Source: Rhodoferax sp. | GTDB taxonomy: Bacteria; Pseudomonadota; Gammaproteobacteria; Burkholderiales; Burkholderiaceae_C | DNA: 41,592 nucleotides | Assembly (NCBI RefSeq): GCF_028689305.1 | Contig: NZ_JAQTWM010000005.1 | Coordinates: 1 to 41,592, forward strand | Reading direction: 5' to 3' | Shown here: in pieces, positions 8,057-16,001 of the stretch | Layout of the letters: every line of letters starts with the position of its first letter | How positions within the stretch are numbered: position 1 is the first letter of the stretch | The notes under the pieces: model-generated | Told to the model about the DNA's origin: nothing | Database searches by the model: none | Seen by the model: only the letters and a program-made list of their open reading frames with translations | Position numbers and translations under genes: made by a program

Positions 8057-9421
8057 ATGACTGCGCAGAATCTGATGACCCGGCTGAAGTCGGTTTTCAG
8101 CGCATGGGCTTTTGCGCCGGAAGAGACGGCTACACCGGCCCAGTGGGTTGAAATCGGTCTGATCTCGCTGGGCTCGGTCGCACTGTCCTGGTTGGCCATG
8201 CCCGATGATCCGACGCTGGCACGGGCGCATTTCCCCTGGCAGTGGCTGGCGCCTGTGTTGATTGCCTTGCGTTATGGGGTCATGCCCGGGCTGCTTGGCA
8301 GTGTGGTGCTGATTGCCAATACCTGGGTGGCATTGCAATGGGGGCGGATTCCGGACGAGTTCTCGCCTACGCCGCTGTTCGGCGGTGGTTTGTTGGTGCT
8401 GCTCTGTGGGGAGTTCAGTGATGTCTGGCGCGACAAGAACAAACGGATGGAGGAAACGTACCTTTACGTCACGGAGCGGCTGTCGCGTCTGACAAAAAGG
8501 CATTTGCTGTTGAATTTGTCACATGATCGACTGGAGCAGGAAATGTTGGCGCGGCCCGGTTCCCTGCGTGATGCATTGGCGCGCTTGCGCACGATCAGTA
8601 TGGCGGCGGACCGGCAGACCGAATCTTTGCCGGGTGCCACCGAATTGCTGCAGTTGCTGTCGCAGTATGTCAACATTGAATCAGCCACGCTTTACACGCT
8701 TGAATCCTGGGGCGGGGGGTATAGGCTGGGCCAACTGGCGGCCCAACTGGGTGAGCCAGAGGCGCTGACTCCCGACGACGAGTTGTTGAGGTTGGTGCTG
8801 GAAAAAGGGAGTCTGGCGCATATCGCCAGCCAAGAACTCAGTCTACAGCGACAGACCTCACAGTTGGTGGTGGCGCCGCTGATCGCGGGTGACGATGAAC
8901 TCATTGGGGTGCTGGCGGTTAACCGCATGCCGTTTTTTGCGCTGAATATTGAAAATCTTCAGATGCTGCTGGTGATGTTGGGATATTACGCGGACAACCT
9001 GGGCTCAGCGCGGGAAGTGATTGCGGTCCAGATGCAGTTACCTTCCGTACCAGTTCTTTTTGCGCAGGAGTTGGTGCGCATGATTCGCCTGGGACGCAAG
9101 GTCGGGATTACCAGCCGGGTCGTGGTGATGCGTTTTGAAGGTGATCGTACGCACCAGAAAGAAATCCCTGCTGAGTTCTTGCGCATCAAACGTGGTTTGG
9201 ATTTGTACTGGTTGACCTACGTGCAGGATACGCCCGTGCTGGCCATTCTGATGCCATTTGCCTCGACTTCTGCCAATGAAGGATTTTTGCTGCGCATGGA
9301 TGCCTGGTTGGCCAGCCGATTTCAGGGCAACTTTGAATCCCTGAAGATTGCCGTGCATGAGGTGGAACTGGGGGCGGATGACGCTTTGCCAGCACTGGCT
9401 CAGGCCATGGGGGGTTCATGA
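8057..9421 (+). CDS. pelD: PelD: inner-membrane c-di-GMP receptor of the Pel synthase
   Basis: 454 residues, as expected for PelD. The N-terminus has about four membrane helices (residues 30-125), then a short coiled segment, a GAF domain (about 165-310) and a C-terminal degenerate GGDEF domain. The GGDEF active-site motif is absent. The inhibitory-type c-di-GMP site is present: RGLD gives R379 and D382, and R413 sits 34 residues further on, close to the spacing of the third binding arginine (R367, D370, R402) in P. aeruginosa. It should therefore switch on Pel synthesis by binding c-di-GMP without making it. Its stop overlaps the pelE start (ATGA). Confidence 0.92.
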   Translation: MTAQNLMTRLKSVFSAWAFAPEETATPAQWVEIGLISLGSVALSWLAMPDDPTLARAHFPWQWLAPVLIALRYGVMPGLLGSVVLIANTWVALQWGRIPDEFSPTPLFGGGLLVLLCGEFSDVWRDKNKRMEETYLYVTERLSRLTKRHLLLNLSHDRLEQEMLARPGSLRDALARLRTISMAADRQTESLPGATELLQLLSQYVNIESATLYTLESWGGGYRLGQLAAQLGEPEALTPDDELLRLVLEKGSLAHIASQELSLQRQTSQLVVAPLIAGDDELIGVLAVNRMPFFALNIENLQMLLVMLGYYADNLGSAREVIAVQMQLPSVPVLFAQELVRMIRLGRKVGITSRVVVMRFEGDRTHQKEIPAEFLRIKRGLDLYWLTYVQDTPVLAILMPFASTSANEGFLLRMDAWLASRFQGNFESLKIAVHEVELGADDALPALAQAMGGS

Positions 9422-10458
9422 ATCCGCTGCATTGGGCTTGGGGGGCGGTGCTGGCGGAGGTCAGCCTGTTGCTGAGTCCCTGGATTTTGTCGAGTTCATC
9501 GTGGGTGTTTGGGGGTATCTTGCTAGTCCATGCCGGGATTTGTGCGGTTGCTGCACTGGCGACTTATTGGATGCTGCCCAGGCGTTTTCGTCAGCCAAGG
9601 GGGGCCGTCACGTTGCTGATGTTCTGCTTTGCATTCATGGCACCGGTGGTGGGAGCCATCGGGCTGTTGCTGATCACTCGCCTCAATTTGCGGCAGACGC
9701 TGGAGGGCGCCAGAGTGGCCGTACCCGTGTCATTGCCTCTGCCGGTGTATGACGTCCAATCCAAAGAGCAGACGCGTAGCGGCCAGGGCGCAATTCGCTC
9801 ACGCCTCGGACAGGAAGTGCCCAGCGACCTGCGCATGCAGTCGCTTTTGACGTTACAGGCAGTTCCGAACCAGGTGTCCAACCCGATTCTGGAGGACTTG
9901 CTGGGTGATCGTACCGACGATGTGCGTCTGGTTGCCTTTGGCATGCTGGACGCAGAAGAAAAGAAAATATCCAGTCAGATCCGGCTTGAGTCCGAGCGGT
10001 TGACACGGGATCTGGATAGCGAGCAGCGTTATGACTGTTATCGTCATCTGGCCGAGTTGAACTGGGAACTGGTTTATGCCTGTCTGGCGCAGGGGGAGCT
10101 GCGGCAGCACATTTTGGGGCAGGCACTCAAGTTTGCTGATGCGGCCTTGGCACTGGATGTGCCTCCCGGTGCCGGGCTGGTCTTCCTGCGTGGCCGGATG
10201 TTATTGGAGCGAGGCCAGACAGAGGAGGCCAAAGCAGCGATGGAACAGGCCATGGCGCTGGGGCTGTCGCACACCTCCACACTGCCTTACTTGGCAGAAA
10301 TTGCTTTTCACAAGCGTGATTTTTTACAGGTCAGGCAACTCATGACGCAACTGGCTGCGCTCAATCTGGCTTCACATACACGGGCCATTGAAGATTTTTG
10401 GGTCAGCCGTGATAACGAGATCAACTTCAGTGACCGCAAGTACCTCCCCCACATCTAA
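9418..10458 (+). CDS. pelE: PelE: inner-membrane TPR subunit of the Pel synthase
   Basis: 346 residues (P. aeruginosa PelE about 330). Two hydrophobic segments occur near residues 10-52 and 64-86, followed by a cytoplasmic helical region with TPR-like repeats (AGLVFLRGRMLLERGQTEEA; LPYLAEIAFHKRDFLQVRQL). In the known system PelD, PelE, PelF and PelG form the inner-membrane synthase, PelE being a scaffold. The start ATG overlaps the pelD stop by 4 nt. The 3' end overlaps the pelF start by 29 nt. Confidence 0.86.
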   Translation: MNPLHWAWGAVLAEVSLLLSPWILSSSSWVFGGILLVHAGICAVAALATYWMLPRRFRQPRGAVTLLMFCFAFMAPVVGAIGLLLITRLNLRQTLEGARVAVPVSLPLPVYDVQSKEQTRSGQGAIRSRLGQEVPSDLRMQSLLTLQAVPNQVSNPILEDLLGDRTDDVRLVAFGMLDAEEKKISSQIRLESERLTRDLDSEQRYDCYRHLAELNWELVYACLAQGELRQHILGQALKFADAALALDVPPGAGLVFLRGRMLLERGQTEEAKAAMEQAMALGLSHTSTLPYLAEIAFHKRDFLQVRQLMTQLAALNLASHTRAIEDFWVSRDNEINFSDRKYLPHI

Positions 10459-11980
10459 GGTCAAGTTTCCAGTCGCCGATGAGGTTGACGTGCTGCTGCT
10501 GCTGGAAGGGACCTTTCCCTTCGTTGCAGGAGGGGTGTCCAGCTGGGTCAATCAAATCATCCGCGGCTTTCCAGACATCCGGTTCGGTGCCGTTTTCCTG
10601 GGGAGCCGCCCTGAGGATTACGGCGATCTGCGCTACGCATTGCCCGACAACCTGGTGCATCTTCAGGTGATCTATCTGTTTGAAGACCAGGACAACCCAC
10701 CGCTCAGGCCGGTGGTTGCCAGTGATGCGGCGATGCAGCTGGTGGAACAGGTTCATACCCGGTTTGAAACGAATCTGCGTGCGCCAGACTGCGAAAAACT
10801 GTTTTCCAACCTGATGAATCAGGCCGGACCGGATGGTTTGCTCGGGCATGAGGTTTTCTTGTACAGCGAAGCGGCCTGGGAAATGATCAAGAAAAGTTAC
10901 CGCAGACGCAGTACGGACCCGTCGTTTGTTGACTATTTCTGGACCATTCGCACCATTCATACCCCGTTTTGGCGCTTGCGTGAAGTGGCGGTGGCTTGTC
11001 CCCGCGCCAAAATCTACCACTCGGTGTCGACGGGTTATGCCGGCATTCTGGGGGTATTGCTCAAACACCGCAATCAACGGCCATTCATGCTGAGTGAGCA
11101 TGGCATTTATGTCAAGGAGCGCAAGATCGATTTGTATCAGGCGCAGTGGCTCAAGGACAACCGCAGCGTGTTTGAGCGCGATCCCTCGCGCGTGAGTTAT
11201 TTTCGCCAGCTCTGGATCCGGTTTTTTGAGCACCTGGGTTATGTCACCTACCAGGCGGCCGACGACATCATTGCGCTTTACGAAGCCAACCGGCAACGGC
11301 AACTGCAGGATGGGGCTCCGCCGGAGCGCACTGCCAACATTCCCAATGGCATCGACGTCGCGAGGTTTGCGCCGTTGCGCGCCCAGCGTCCGGTTCAGGT
11401 TCCGCAGGTGCTTTGCCTGATCGGACGTGTGGTACCGATCAAGGACATCAAAACCTTCATCCGTGCCATGCGGATTGTTGCCAATCATCTTCCTGATGCC
11501 CAGGCCTGGATTGCCGGTCCGGAGGATGAGGCGCCCGAGTACGCACGTGAATGCCACGAAATTGCCGAGCAACTGGGCCTGGTCGGCAAGGTGAAGTTTC
11601 TGGGTTTCCAGAAGCTCACCGAATTGCTGCCCAAGGTGGGTCTGGTGGTGTTGAGTTCCATCAGTGAGGCCCTGCCGCTGGTGATTCTGGAGGGTTACGC
11701 AGCCGGGGTGCCGACCTTGTCCACCGATGTGGGTTCATGCCGCCAACTGGTGTTTGGCCTGCCCGGTGAAGATGCAGATATCGGGTCTTCTGGACGGGTG
11801 GTCCGTATTGCCGATCCACAAGCCCTGGCCCTGGCCGCGCTGGAGCTGCTCGGGGATGCGGATGAGTGGCAGCGTGCCAGTAACGCAGCGGTCCGGCGTG
11901 TCGAGACCTATTATTCACAAGACATGATGTTTGCTCGTTATCGGGCGCTGTACCAGAAGAATTTCGCATGGCGGGCATAG
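10430..11980 (+). CDS. pelF: PelF: cytosolic GT4-family glycosyltransferase (Pel polymerase)
   Basis: 516 residues (P. aeruginosa PelF 507). It opens with the family-typical DVLLLLEGTFPFVAGGVSSW and has the GT-B fold signatures CLIGRVVPIKDIKTFIRAM and the EX7E motif (E413 in SEALPLVILE, E421). It polymerises the Pel sugar chain from UDP-activated amino sugars. The frame is open back to TTG 10388, but GTG 10430 (GAGA at 10417-10420) leaves an N-terminus of normal length. It overlaps pelE by 29 nt and pelG by 13 nt, so it probably needs coupled translation. Confidence 0.93.
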   Translation: MTASTSPTSKVKFPVADEVDVLLLLEGTFPFVAGGVSSWVNQIIRGFPDIRFGAVFLGSRPEDYGDLRYALPDNLVHLQVIYLFEDQDNPPLRPVVASDAAMQLVEQVHTRFETNLRAPDCEKLFSNLMNQAGPDGLLGHEVFLYSEAAWEMIKKSYRRRSTDPSFVDYFWTIRTIHTPFWRLREVAVACPRAKIYHSVSTGYAGILGVLLKHRNQRPFMLSEHGIYVKERKIDLYQAQWLKDNRSVFERDPSRVSYFRQLWIRFFEHLGYVTYQAADDIIALYEANRQRQLQDGAPPERTANIPNGIDVARFAPLRAQRPVQVPQVLCLIGRVVPIKDIKTFIRAMRIVANHLPDAQAWIAGPEDEAPEYARECHEIAEQLGLVGKVKFLGFQKLTELLPKVGLVVLSSISEALPLVILEGYAAGVPTLSTDVGSCRQLVFGLPGEDADIGSSGRVVRIADPQALALAALELLGDADEWQRASNAAVRRVETYYSQDMMFARYRALYQKNFAWRA

Positions 11981-13341
11981 GGTTCGAGCTGCGTAAACTG
12001 CTGAAGAAACAGACCTACTCCGGCCTGTTGCAGGCCTATGCGTTTGCCGGCCTGATCAGCTCCGGCCCGTGGGTGCTGTCGATCATCGGCATCATGCTGA
12101 TCGGTCTGTTCAGCCTGGGGAGCATTGCGCCCAAGGAGGCCATATCGCAGTTTCAGGTGACGGTGACCTACCTGTTCCTGATCTCGCTGATTGGCACCGG
12201 TCTGGTGCAGCTGTCGTTTACCCGTTTTGTGGCAGATCGCACGTTTGACAAGAATGAGGCGGCGATCCTGCCGAATTTCAACGGTCTGATTCTGGTCGCG
12301 GTATCGGTCAGCCTGCTGCTTGCCGTACCGTTTGCCGCCTTCTCCTTTACCGGGCAGACGGTACTATTCCGAATGCTGTTTGTCATGGGTTTGGCGGTGA
12401 TGTCATCCATCTGGATTGCCACTGTTTTTCTCACAGGCATGAAACACTACCGGGCGATTGTGTTGATTTTTCTGCTGGGCTATAGCGCCACACTGGGTCT
12501 GGCCTTGTTGTTCAAGCCCTGGTTGGGGATGGATGGGTTGCTGCTGGGTTTTGTGCTGGGCCACTATTTGCTGTTGATGGGCATGATCTGGCTGGTTTAT
12601 CGCAACTATCACTCGGACCTGTTCATCGCCTTTGACATCTGGAAACCCGGTGCCATGTACCTGAGTCTGATGGCCACCGGTTTCTTTTTTAACCTGGGGG
12701 CATGGGTCGACAAATTGATGTTCTGGTATTTCCCGTCGACCGGACAGCCGGTGATCGGGCCGCTGAATGCGTCAGTCATTTACGATTTCCCCATCTTCTT
12801 GTCCTACCTGTCGGTGATTCCGGGGATGGCGGTGTTCCTGGTGCGTATCGAGACCGATTTTGTCGAGTTCTACATCAAGTTCTACGATGCGGTACGCGAG
12901 GGGGCCACGCTGGACTATATCGAACGCATGCGCAACCACATGGTCTACCACGTGCAACGCGGTTTGTTTGACATCGCCAAAATCCAGTCGATTGCCGTGT
13001 TGGTCACTTTTGCATTGGGAGATGTGTTGCTGGGATGGATCGGTATTTCCAGCCTGTATTTGCCGTTGTTGTATGTGGACGTGGTGGGGGCTGCCCTGCA
13101 AGTGGTTCTGCTGGGTATTTTGAATGTCCTGTTTTATCTGGACCAGCGCCGTGCCGTTTTGTTGTTGACCATCATGCTGCCCATGACCAATGTGGTGTTC
13201 ACCGCCCTGTCCCTGAAACTGGGGGCTGCATGGTTTGGCTATGGGTTTGCGTTGGCGATGTTGGTCACGGTGCTGACCGGCGTGTGGATCCTGAACAGGA
13301 AACTCGACAAGCTGGAATACCAGACTTTCATGCTGCAGTAG
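11968..13341 (+). CDS. pelG: PelG: multi-pass membrane protein of the Pel synthase
   Basis: 457 residues (P. aeruginosa PelG 456), starting with the family motif MAGIGFELRKLL. About 12 hydrophobic helices follow, in the manner of the MATE/Wzx (MOP) superfamily, with conserved stretches such as YAFAGLISSGPWVLS and FLSYLSVIPGMAVFLVRIET. It forms the membrane core with PelD and PelE and is thought to pass the polymer across the inner membrane. ATG 11968 lies inside the end of pelF with an AGAAGAA stretch upstream. Last gene of the operon. Confidence 0.94.
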   Translation: MAGIGFELRKLLKKQTYSGLLQAYAFAGLISSGPWVLSIIGIMLIGLFSLGSIAPKEAISQFQVTVTYLFLISLIGTGLVQLSFTRFVADRTFDKNEAAILPNFNGLILVAVSVSLLLAVPFAAFSFTGQTVLFRMLFVMGLAVMSSIWIATVFLTGMKHYRAIVLIFLLGYSATLGLALLFKPWLGMDGLLLGFVLGHYLLLMGMIWLVYRNYHSDLFIAFDIWKPGAMYLSLMATGFFFNLGAWVDKLMFWYFPSTGQPVIGPLNASVIYDFPIFLSYLSVIPGMAVFLVRIETDFVEFYIKFYDAVREGATLDYIERMRNHMVYHVQRGLFDIAKIQSIAVLVTFALGDVLLGWIGISSLYLPLLYVDVVGAALQVVLLGILNVLFYLDQRRAVLLLTIMLPMTNVVFTALSLKLGAAWFGYGFALAMLVTVLTGVWILNRKLDKLEYQTFMLQ

Positions 13342-13373
13342 TTCCCCGGTGTCAATTTCGCGCAATGTCCGAG

Positions 13374-13394
13374 CCCTAAAATCCCTAGGGTTTT
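13374..13394 (+). terminator. Possible weak terminator after pelG
   Basis: A 5-bp stem CCCTA (13374-13378) / TAGGG (13386-13390) with a 7-nt loop is followed directly by TTTT. It sits between pelG and the next gene, where the pel transcript would be expected to end. The stem is short, so it is only a candidate. The CCCTAGGG within it (13383-13390) is itself a palindrome and could instead be a protein site. Confidence 0.3.
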
Positions 13395-13419
13395 CACTAA
13401 CAAACTTACCGGGATCAAC

Positions 13420-14166
13420 ATGACAGCACGTCTTTCCAATAAGGTTTCCATCATCACGGGTGCAGCACAGGGCATTGGTCTGGCCACAGCGCTGAAGTTC
13501 GCCAAGGAAGGCGCGATTGTGGTGGTCTGTGATGTCAAGCAGGCCGGGGTGGATGATGCGGTCGCCCAGTGCCGCGCCCTTGGTGCGACGGCCGAAGGTT
13601 TTGTGATGGATGTGACTCAGCGCGCCATGGTGGACGACGTGGTGGCCCGGGTCAAGGCGCAATTCGGTCGCATTGATGTACTGGTCAACAACGCCGGTAT
13701 TACCCAGGACGCGCGCCTGCAGAAAATGACACTGGAACAGTTTGACCGTGTCATTGATGTGAATCTGCGTGGCGTGTTTCATTGCACCCAGGCGGTGGTT
13801 GACGGTATGGTGGCGCAGGGTAGCGGCGTGATTCTGAGCGCCAGTTCGGTGGTGGGACTCTATGGCAATTTCGGCCAAACCAACTATGCGGCCACCAAGT
13901 TCGGCATCATTGGTTTCACCAAGACCTGGAGCCGTGAGCTTGGCCCCAAGGGGGTGCGTGTCAATGCTGTGGCCCCGGGCTTCATCAGCACACCCATGGT
14001 GGCGGCCATGCCCGAAAAAGTGTTGCAGGATCTCAGCACCAAGGTGCATTTGCGCCGTGTCGGCAAGCCGGAAGAAATCGCCAACGTCTATGCCTTCCTG
14101 GCCAGTGACGAGGCCAGCTACATCAACGGAGAGGTCATCGAAGTCTCGGGTGGCATTTCGCTCTGA
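13420..14166 (+). CDS. SDR-family oxidoreductase, 3-oxoacyl-ACP reductase type
   Basis: 248 residues, the length of classical short-chain dehydrogenases. It has the NAD(P)-binding motif TGAAQGIG (residues 13-20), NNAG (90-93), the catalytic Ser near 142-143 (ILSASSVVG) and Y156/K160 (YAATK), and a C-terminal GEVIEVSGG. The nearest family is FabG-like: NADPH reduction of 3-oxoacyl-ACP or -CoA. It stands alone, not beside fab or pha genes, so its substrate is uncertain and it is not necessarily the housekeeping FabG. It converges with the next gene, with 23 bp between the stops. Confidence 0.85.
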   Translation: MTARLSNKVSIITGAAQGIGLATALKFAKEGAIVVVCDVKQAGVDDAVAQCRALGATAEGFVMDVTQRAMVDDVVARVKAQFGRIDVLVNNAGITQDARLQKMTLEQFDRVIDVNLRGVFHCTQAVVDGMVAQGSGVILSASSVVGLYGNFGQTNYAATKFGIIGFTKTWSRELGPKGVRVNAVAPGFISTPMVAAMPEKVLQDLSTKVHLRRVGKPEEIANVYAFLASDEASYINGEVIEVSGGISL

Positions 14167-14189
14167 ACCGCTCGTGCCACCACACCGTC

Positions 14190-14624
14190 TCAGGCCGTGG
14201 TGGTGGCAGGCAAAAGAAGGCACTCGGTGGCCCGCTCGGCGTATTTGCTGAAGCGCCAGGCGTTGCCATCGGTGGTGATGCGCCGCCAGGTGGCGCGTTT
14301 TTCCACCGGGGTCATCTGGGTCCAGTATTGCACCTCGGCGAAGCTGCGGCCACAACCTTTGCACACCTCGTCCCCCTGGCTGGTAGAGCAAATGGCAATA
14401 CACGGTGTGTCCGGGGTCGTGACATACCAGGCCAGCCAGGCCTGCAGCGCTTCGTCAGGCAAGCGTGCCTCTTCGATGCCATCCTGTCGTTCAAACACCA
14501 TGACGCCATACACTTCAGCCAGCGCTTGCAAGGGCTGAGCCAATGGCAGACCGGTTGTCGGCGGCTGCTGGATGCGCCAGTAATTGATGGCGGATTCAAT
14601 GTCGGTGATGTGAATGGTGGCCAT
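14190..14624 (-). CDS. DUF3717/DUF1289 domain protein
   Basis: 144 residues from ATG 14624. The N-terminus (IHITDIESAINYWR) matches the DUF3717 pattern. The C-terminus (PCIAICSTSQGDEVCKGCGR, then W and R residues) matches DUF1289, a short four-cysteine motif that probably binds a metal. The function is unknown in both cases. The frame is open to 14792, but that extension runs into the riboswitch region of the divergent TerC gene and is unlikely to be translated. No strong ribosome-binding site is visible. A 9-bp hairpin (14175-14183 with 14200-14208) straddles its stop. Confidence 0.75.
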   Translation of the reverse strand: MATIHITDIESAINYWRIQQPPTTGLPLAQPLQALAEVYGVMVFERQDGIEEARLPDEALQAWLAWYVTTPDTPCIAICSTSQGDEVCKGCGRSFAEVQYWTQMTPVEKRATWRRITTDGNAWRFSKYAERATECLLLPATTTA

Positions 14625-14699
14625 AGGGCGCGCATGATAGCCGGGCCGGGGAAAAGCACCGGACGTCATAGGGTTTGTAGCGCTGTGTTGTAATAGAAC

Positions 14700-14908
14700 C
14701 ATGAAGGGGAGTAGCTCCCTGGTGGGTGAGTCGTCAATACGGTCGCTGGAACACTGCCACTGACCCGGTTCACCCGATGTGCCATGGCGCATCGAGCAAG
14801 ACCTTCGCCGTGTACAGACGCCTGTGCAATGCGCGAGGGGTGCCCAACATTCCTGAATGCGTTGCCCGTGTCCGTGCGACTTTCAAAGACGATTAAACGG
14901 GGTTTTTT
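14700..14908 (+). promoter_or_regulatory. yybP-ykoY-type (manganese) riboswitch leader of the TerC gene
   Basis: The leader holds the two signature blocks of this class: GGGGAGTAGC at 14706-14715 and AGCAAGACCTT at 14795-14805. Known members bind Mn2+ and control Mn exporters (mntP, alx, yoaB-like and TerC-family genes), which is what follows here. Downstream, CCCGT at 14865-14869 can pair with ACGGG at 14897-14901. The GGGG of the latter is the only Shine-Dalgarno candidate, and TTTTTT sits between it and the ATG. The expression platform may therefore block translation or end transcription. The 3' aptamer edge is approximate (about 14815). Confidence 0.85.
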
Positions 14909-15631
14909 ATGGAATTATTTTCTGCCGCCTGGTGGTCTGCGTTGCTGGCCATTGTGTTGATTGACCTGGTGCTGGCGGGTGACAACGCCATTGTGATTGC
15001 ATTGGCGGCCCGTAATTTGCCGCAACACCTCAAAACCAAAGCCATTATCTGGGGCACCCTGGGTGCTATTGTGGTGCGTTCCTTGATGACCCTCGGTGTG
15101 GTCTGGTTGCTGAAGATTCCCGGGCTGATGCTGATAGGGGGGCTGGGTCTGGTCTGGGTCGCCTATCAATTGCTTGCGGATGATGATGGCGACGAACATA
15201 GCGGCCCCATGGCCAACACGTTCTGGGGTGCCATGAAGACCATCATCGTGGCCGATGCCCTGATGGGGGTTGACAACGTGCTGGGCGTGGCTGGTGCGGC
15301 GCACGGCGCGTTTGACCTGGTCGTCATCGGTTTGTTGATCAGTGTGCCGATTGTGGTGTTTGGTAGCTCTGTGGTGCTGAAACTGGTTGAACGGTTCCCC
15401 ATCATCATCCAGGCGGGGGGCGCTGTGCTGGCCTTTACCGCTGCCAAGATGATGGTCAGCGAGCCTCTGCTGGGCAGCATTTTTGGCGCTGCCCGTGTCA
15501 CCGATACACCGCATGAGCCTATGCAGATAGCGGCTCGTTGGTTCACCTATGTGTTGGTCATTGGTGGCGTGCTCGGTGCGGGTTGGTGGCACAAGCGCCA
15601 AAAAGTGTCTGGTGAACCGACGGCCGGTTGA
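14909..15631 (+). CDS. TerC-family membrane protein, probable Mn2+ exporter
   Basis: 240 residues, seven or so membrane helices. It carries the two TerC signatures with acidic residues in the membrane: DLVLAGDNAIVIALAARNLP near the N-terminus and DALMGVDNVLGVAGAAHG in the middle. Family members (YjbE, YkoY, Alx) export manganese or metallate secreted proteins. The preceding yybP-ykoY riboswitch supports manganese efflux here. A short acidic loop (DDDGDEH) lies between helices. The C-terminus is a basic cytoplasmic tail. Confidence 0.9.
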   Translation: MELFSAAWWSALLAIVLIDLVLAGDNAIVIALAARNLPQHLKTKAIIWGTLGAIVVRSLMTLGVVWLLKIPGLMLIGGLGLVWVAYQLLADDDGDEHSGPMANTFWGAMKTIIVADALMGVDNVLGVAGAAHGAFDLVVIGLLISVPIVVFGSSVVLKLVERFPIIIQAGGAVLAFTAAKMMVSEPLLGSIFGAARVTDTPHEPMQIAARWFTYVLVIGGVLGAGWWHKRQKVSGEPTAG

Positions 15632-15650
15632 TCGTGCTAACCTGTTGCCC

Positions 15651-16001
15651 ATGAAACTGATCATCAACTGGCTGTTGAGCGCTGCCGCCCTGCTCTGCGT
15701 GGCCTATGTCTACCCTGGGGTGGTGGTCGCCAGCTTTGGCTCGGCCCTGATGGCGGCTTTTTTCATCGGGCTGTTCAACATGATCTTGCGTCCGGTGCTG
15801 GTGGTATTGACGCTGCCGGTGACCGTGGTCACGCTGGGCCTGTTCCTGTTTGTGATCAACGCACTGATGTTCTGGGCTGCGGCCGGGCTGCTAGACGGTT
15901 TTTATGTGCGTGGTTTTGGCGCGGCCTTGCTGGGCTCACTGATTTATTCGGTTCTGGGCGTGGTGATCGACTCAGTGATCGAGCGTTTGTTCCTTAAGTA
16001 A
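15651..16001 (+). CDS. Small YvlD-like (phage holin family 4) membrane protein
   Basis: 116 residues with four hydrophobic segments. The pattern NMILRPVLVVLTLPVTVVTLG, followed by a glycine-rich helix, is typical of PF04020 proteins (YvlD-like). These are common chromosomal proteins of unknown function despite the holin name. The start is ATG 15651, 20 bp after the TerC stop, so it is probably co-transcribed with TerC. The longer open frame back to 15549 overlaps TerC and is not needed. Its last 30 bp overlap the convergent M48 protease gene. Confidence 0.8.
   Translation: MKLIINWLLSAAALLCVAYVYPGVVVASFGSALMAAFFIGLFNMILRPVLVVLTLPVTVVTLGLFLFVINALMFWAAAGLLDGFYVRGFGAALLGSLIYSVLGVVIDSVIERLFLK

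Noticed and set aside
14175-14208. 9-bp hairpin TGCCACCAC/GTGGTGGCA as a terminator of the SDR gene.
   Set aside because: The loop is 16 nt, no T run follows, and half of the stem is coding sequence of the opposite gene.
14625-14792. N-terminal extension of the DUF1289 protein.
   Set aside because: It would cover the riboswitch region on the other strand and adds no family-like sequence.
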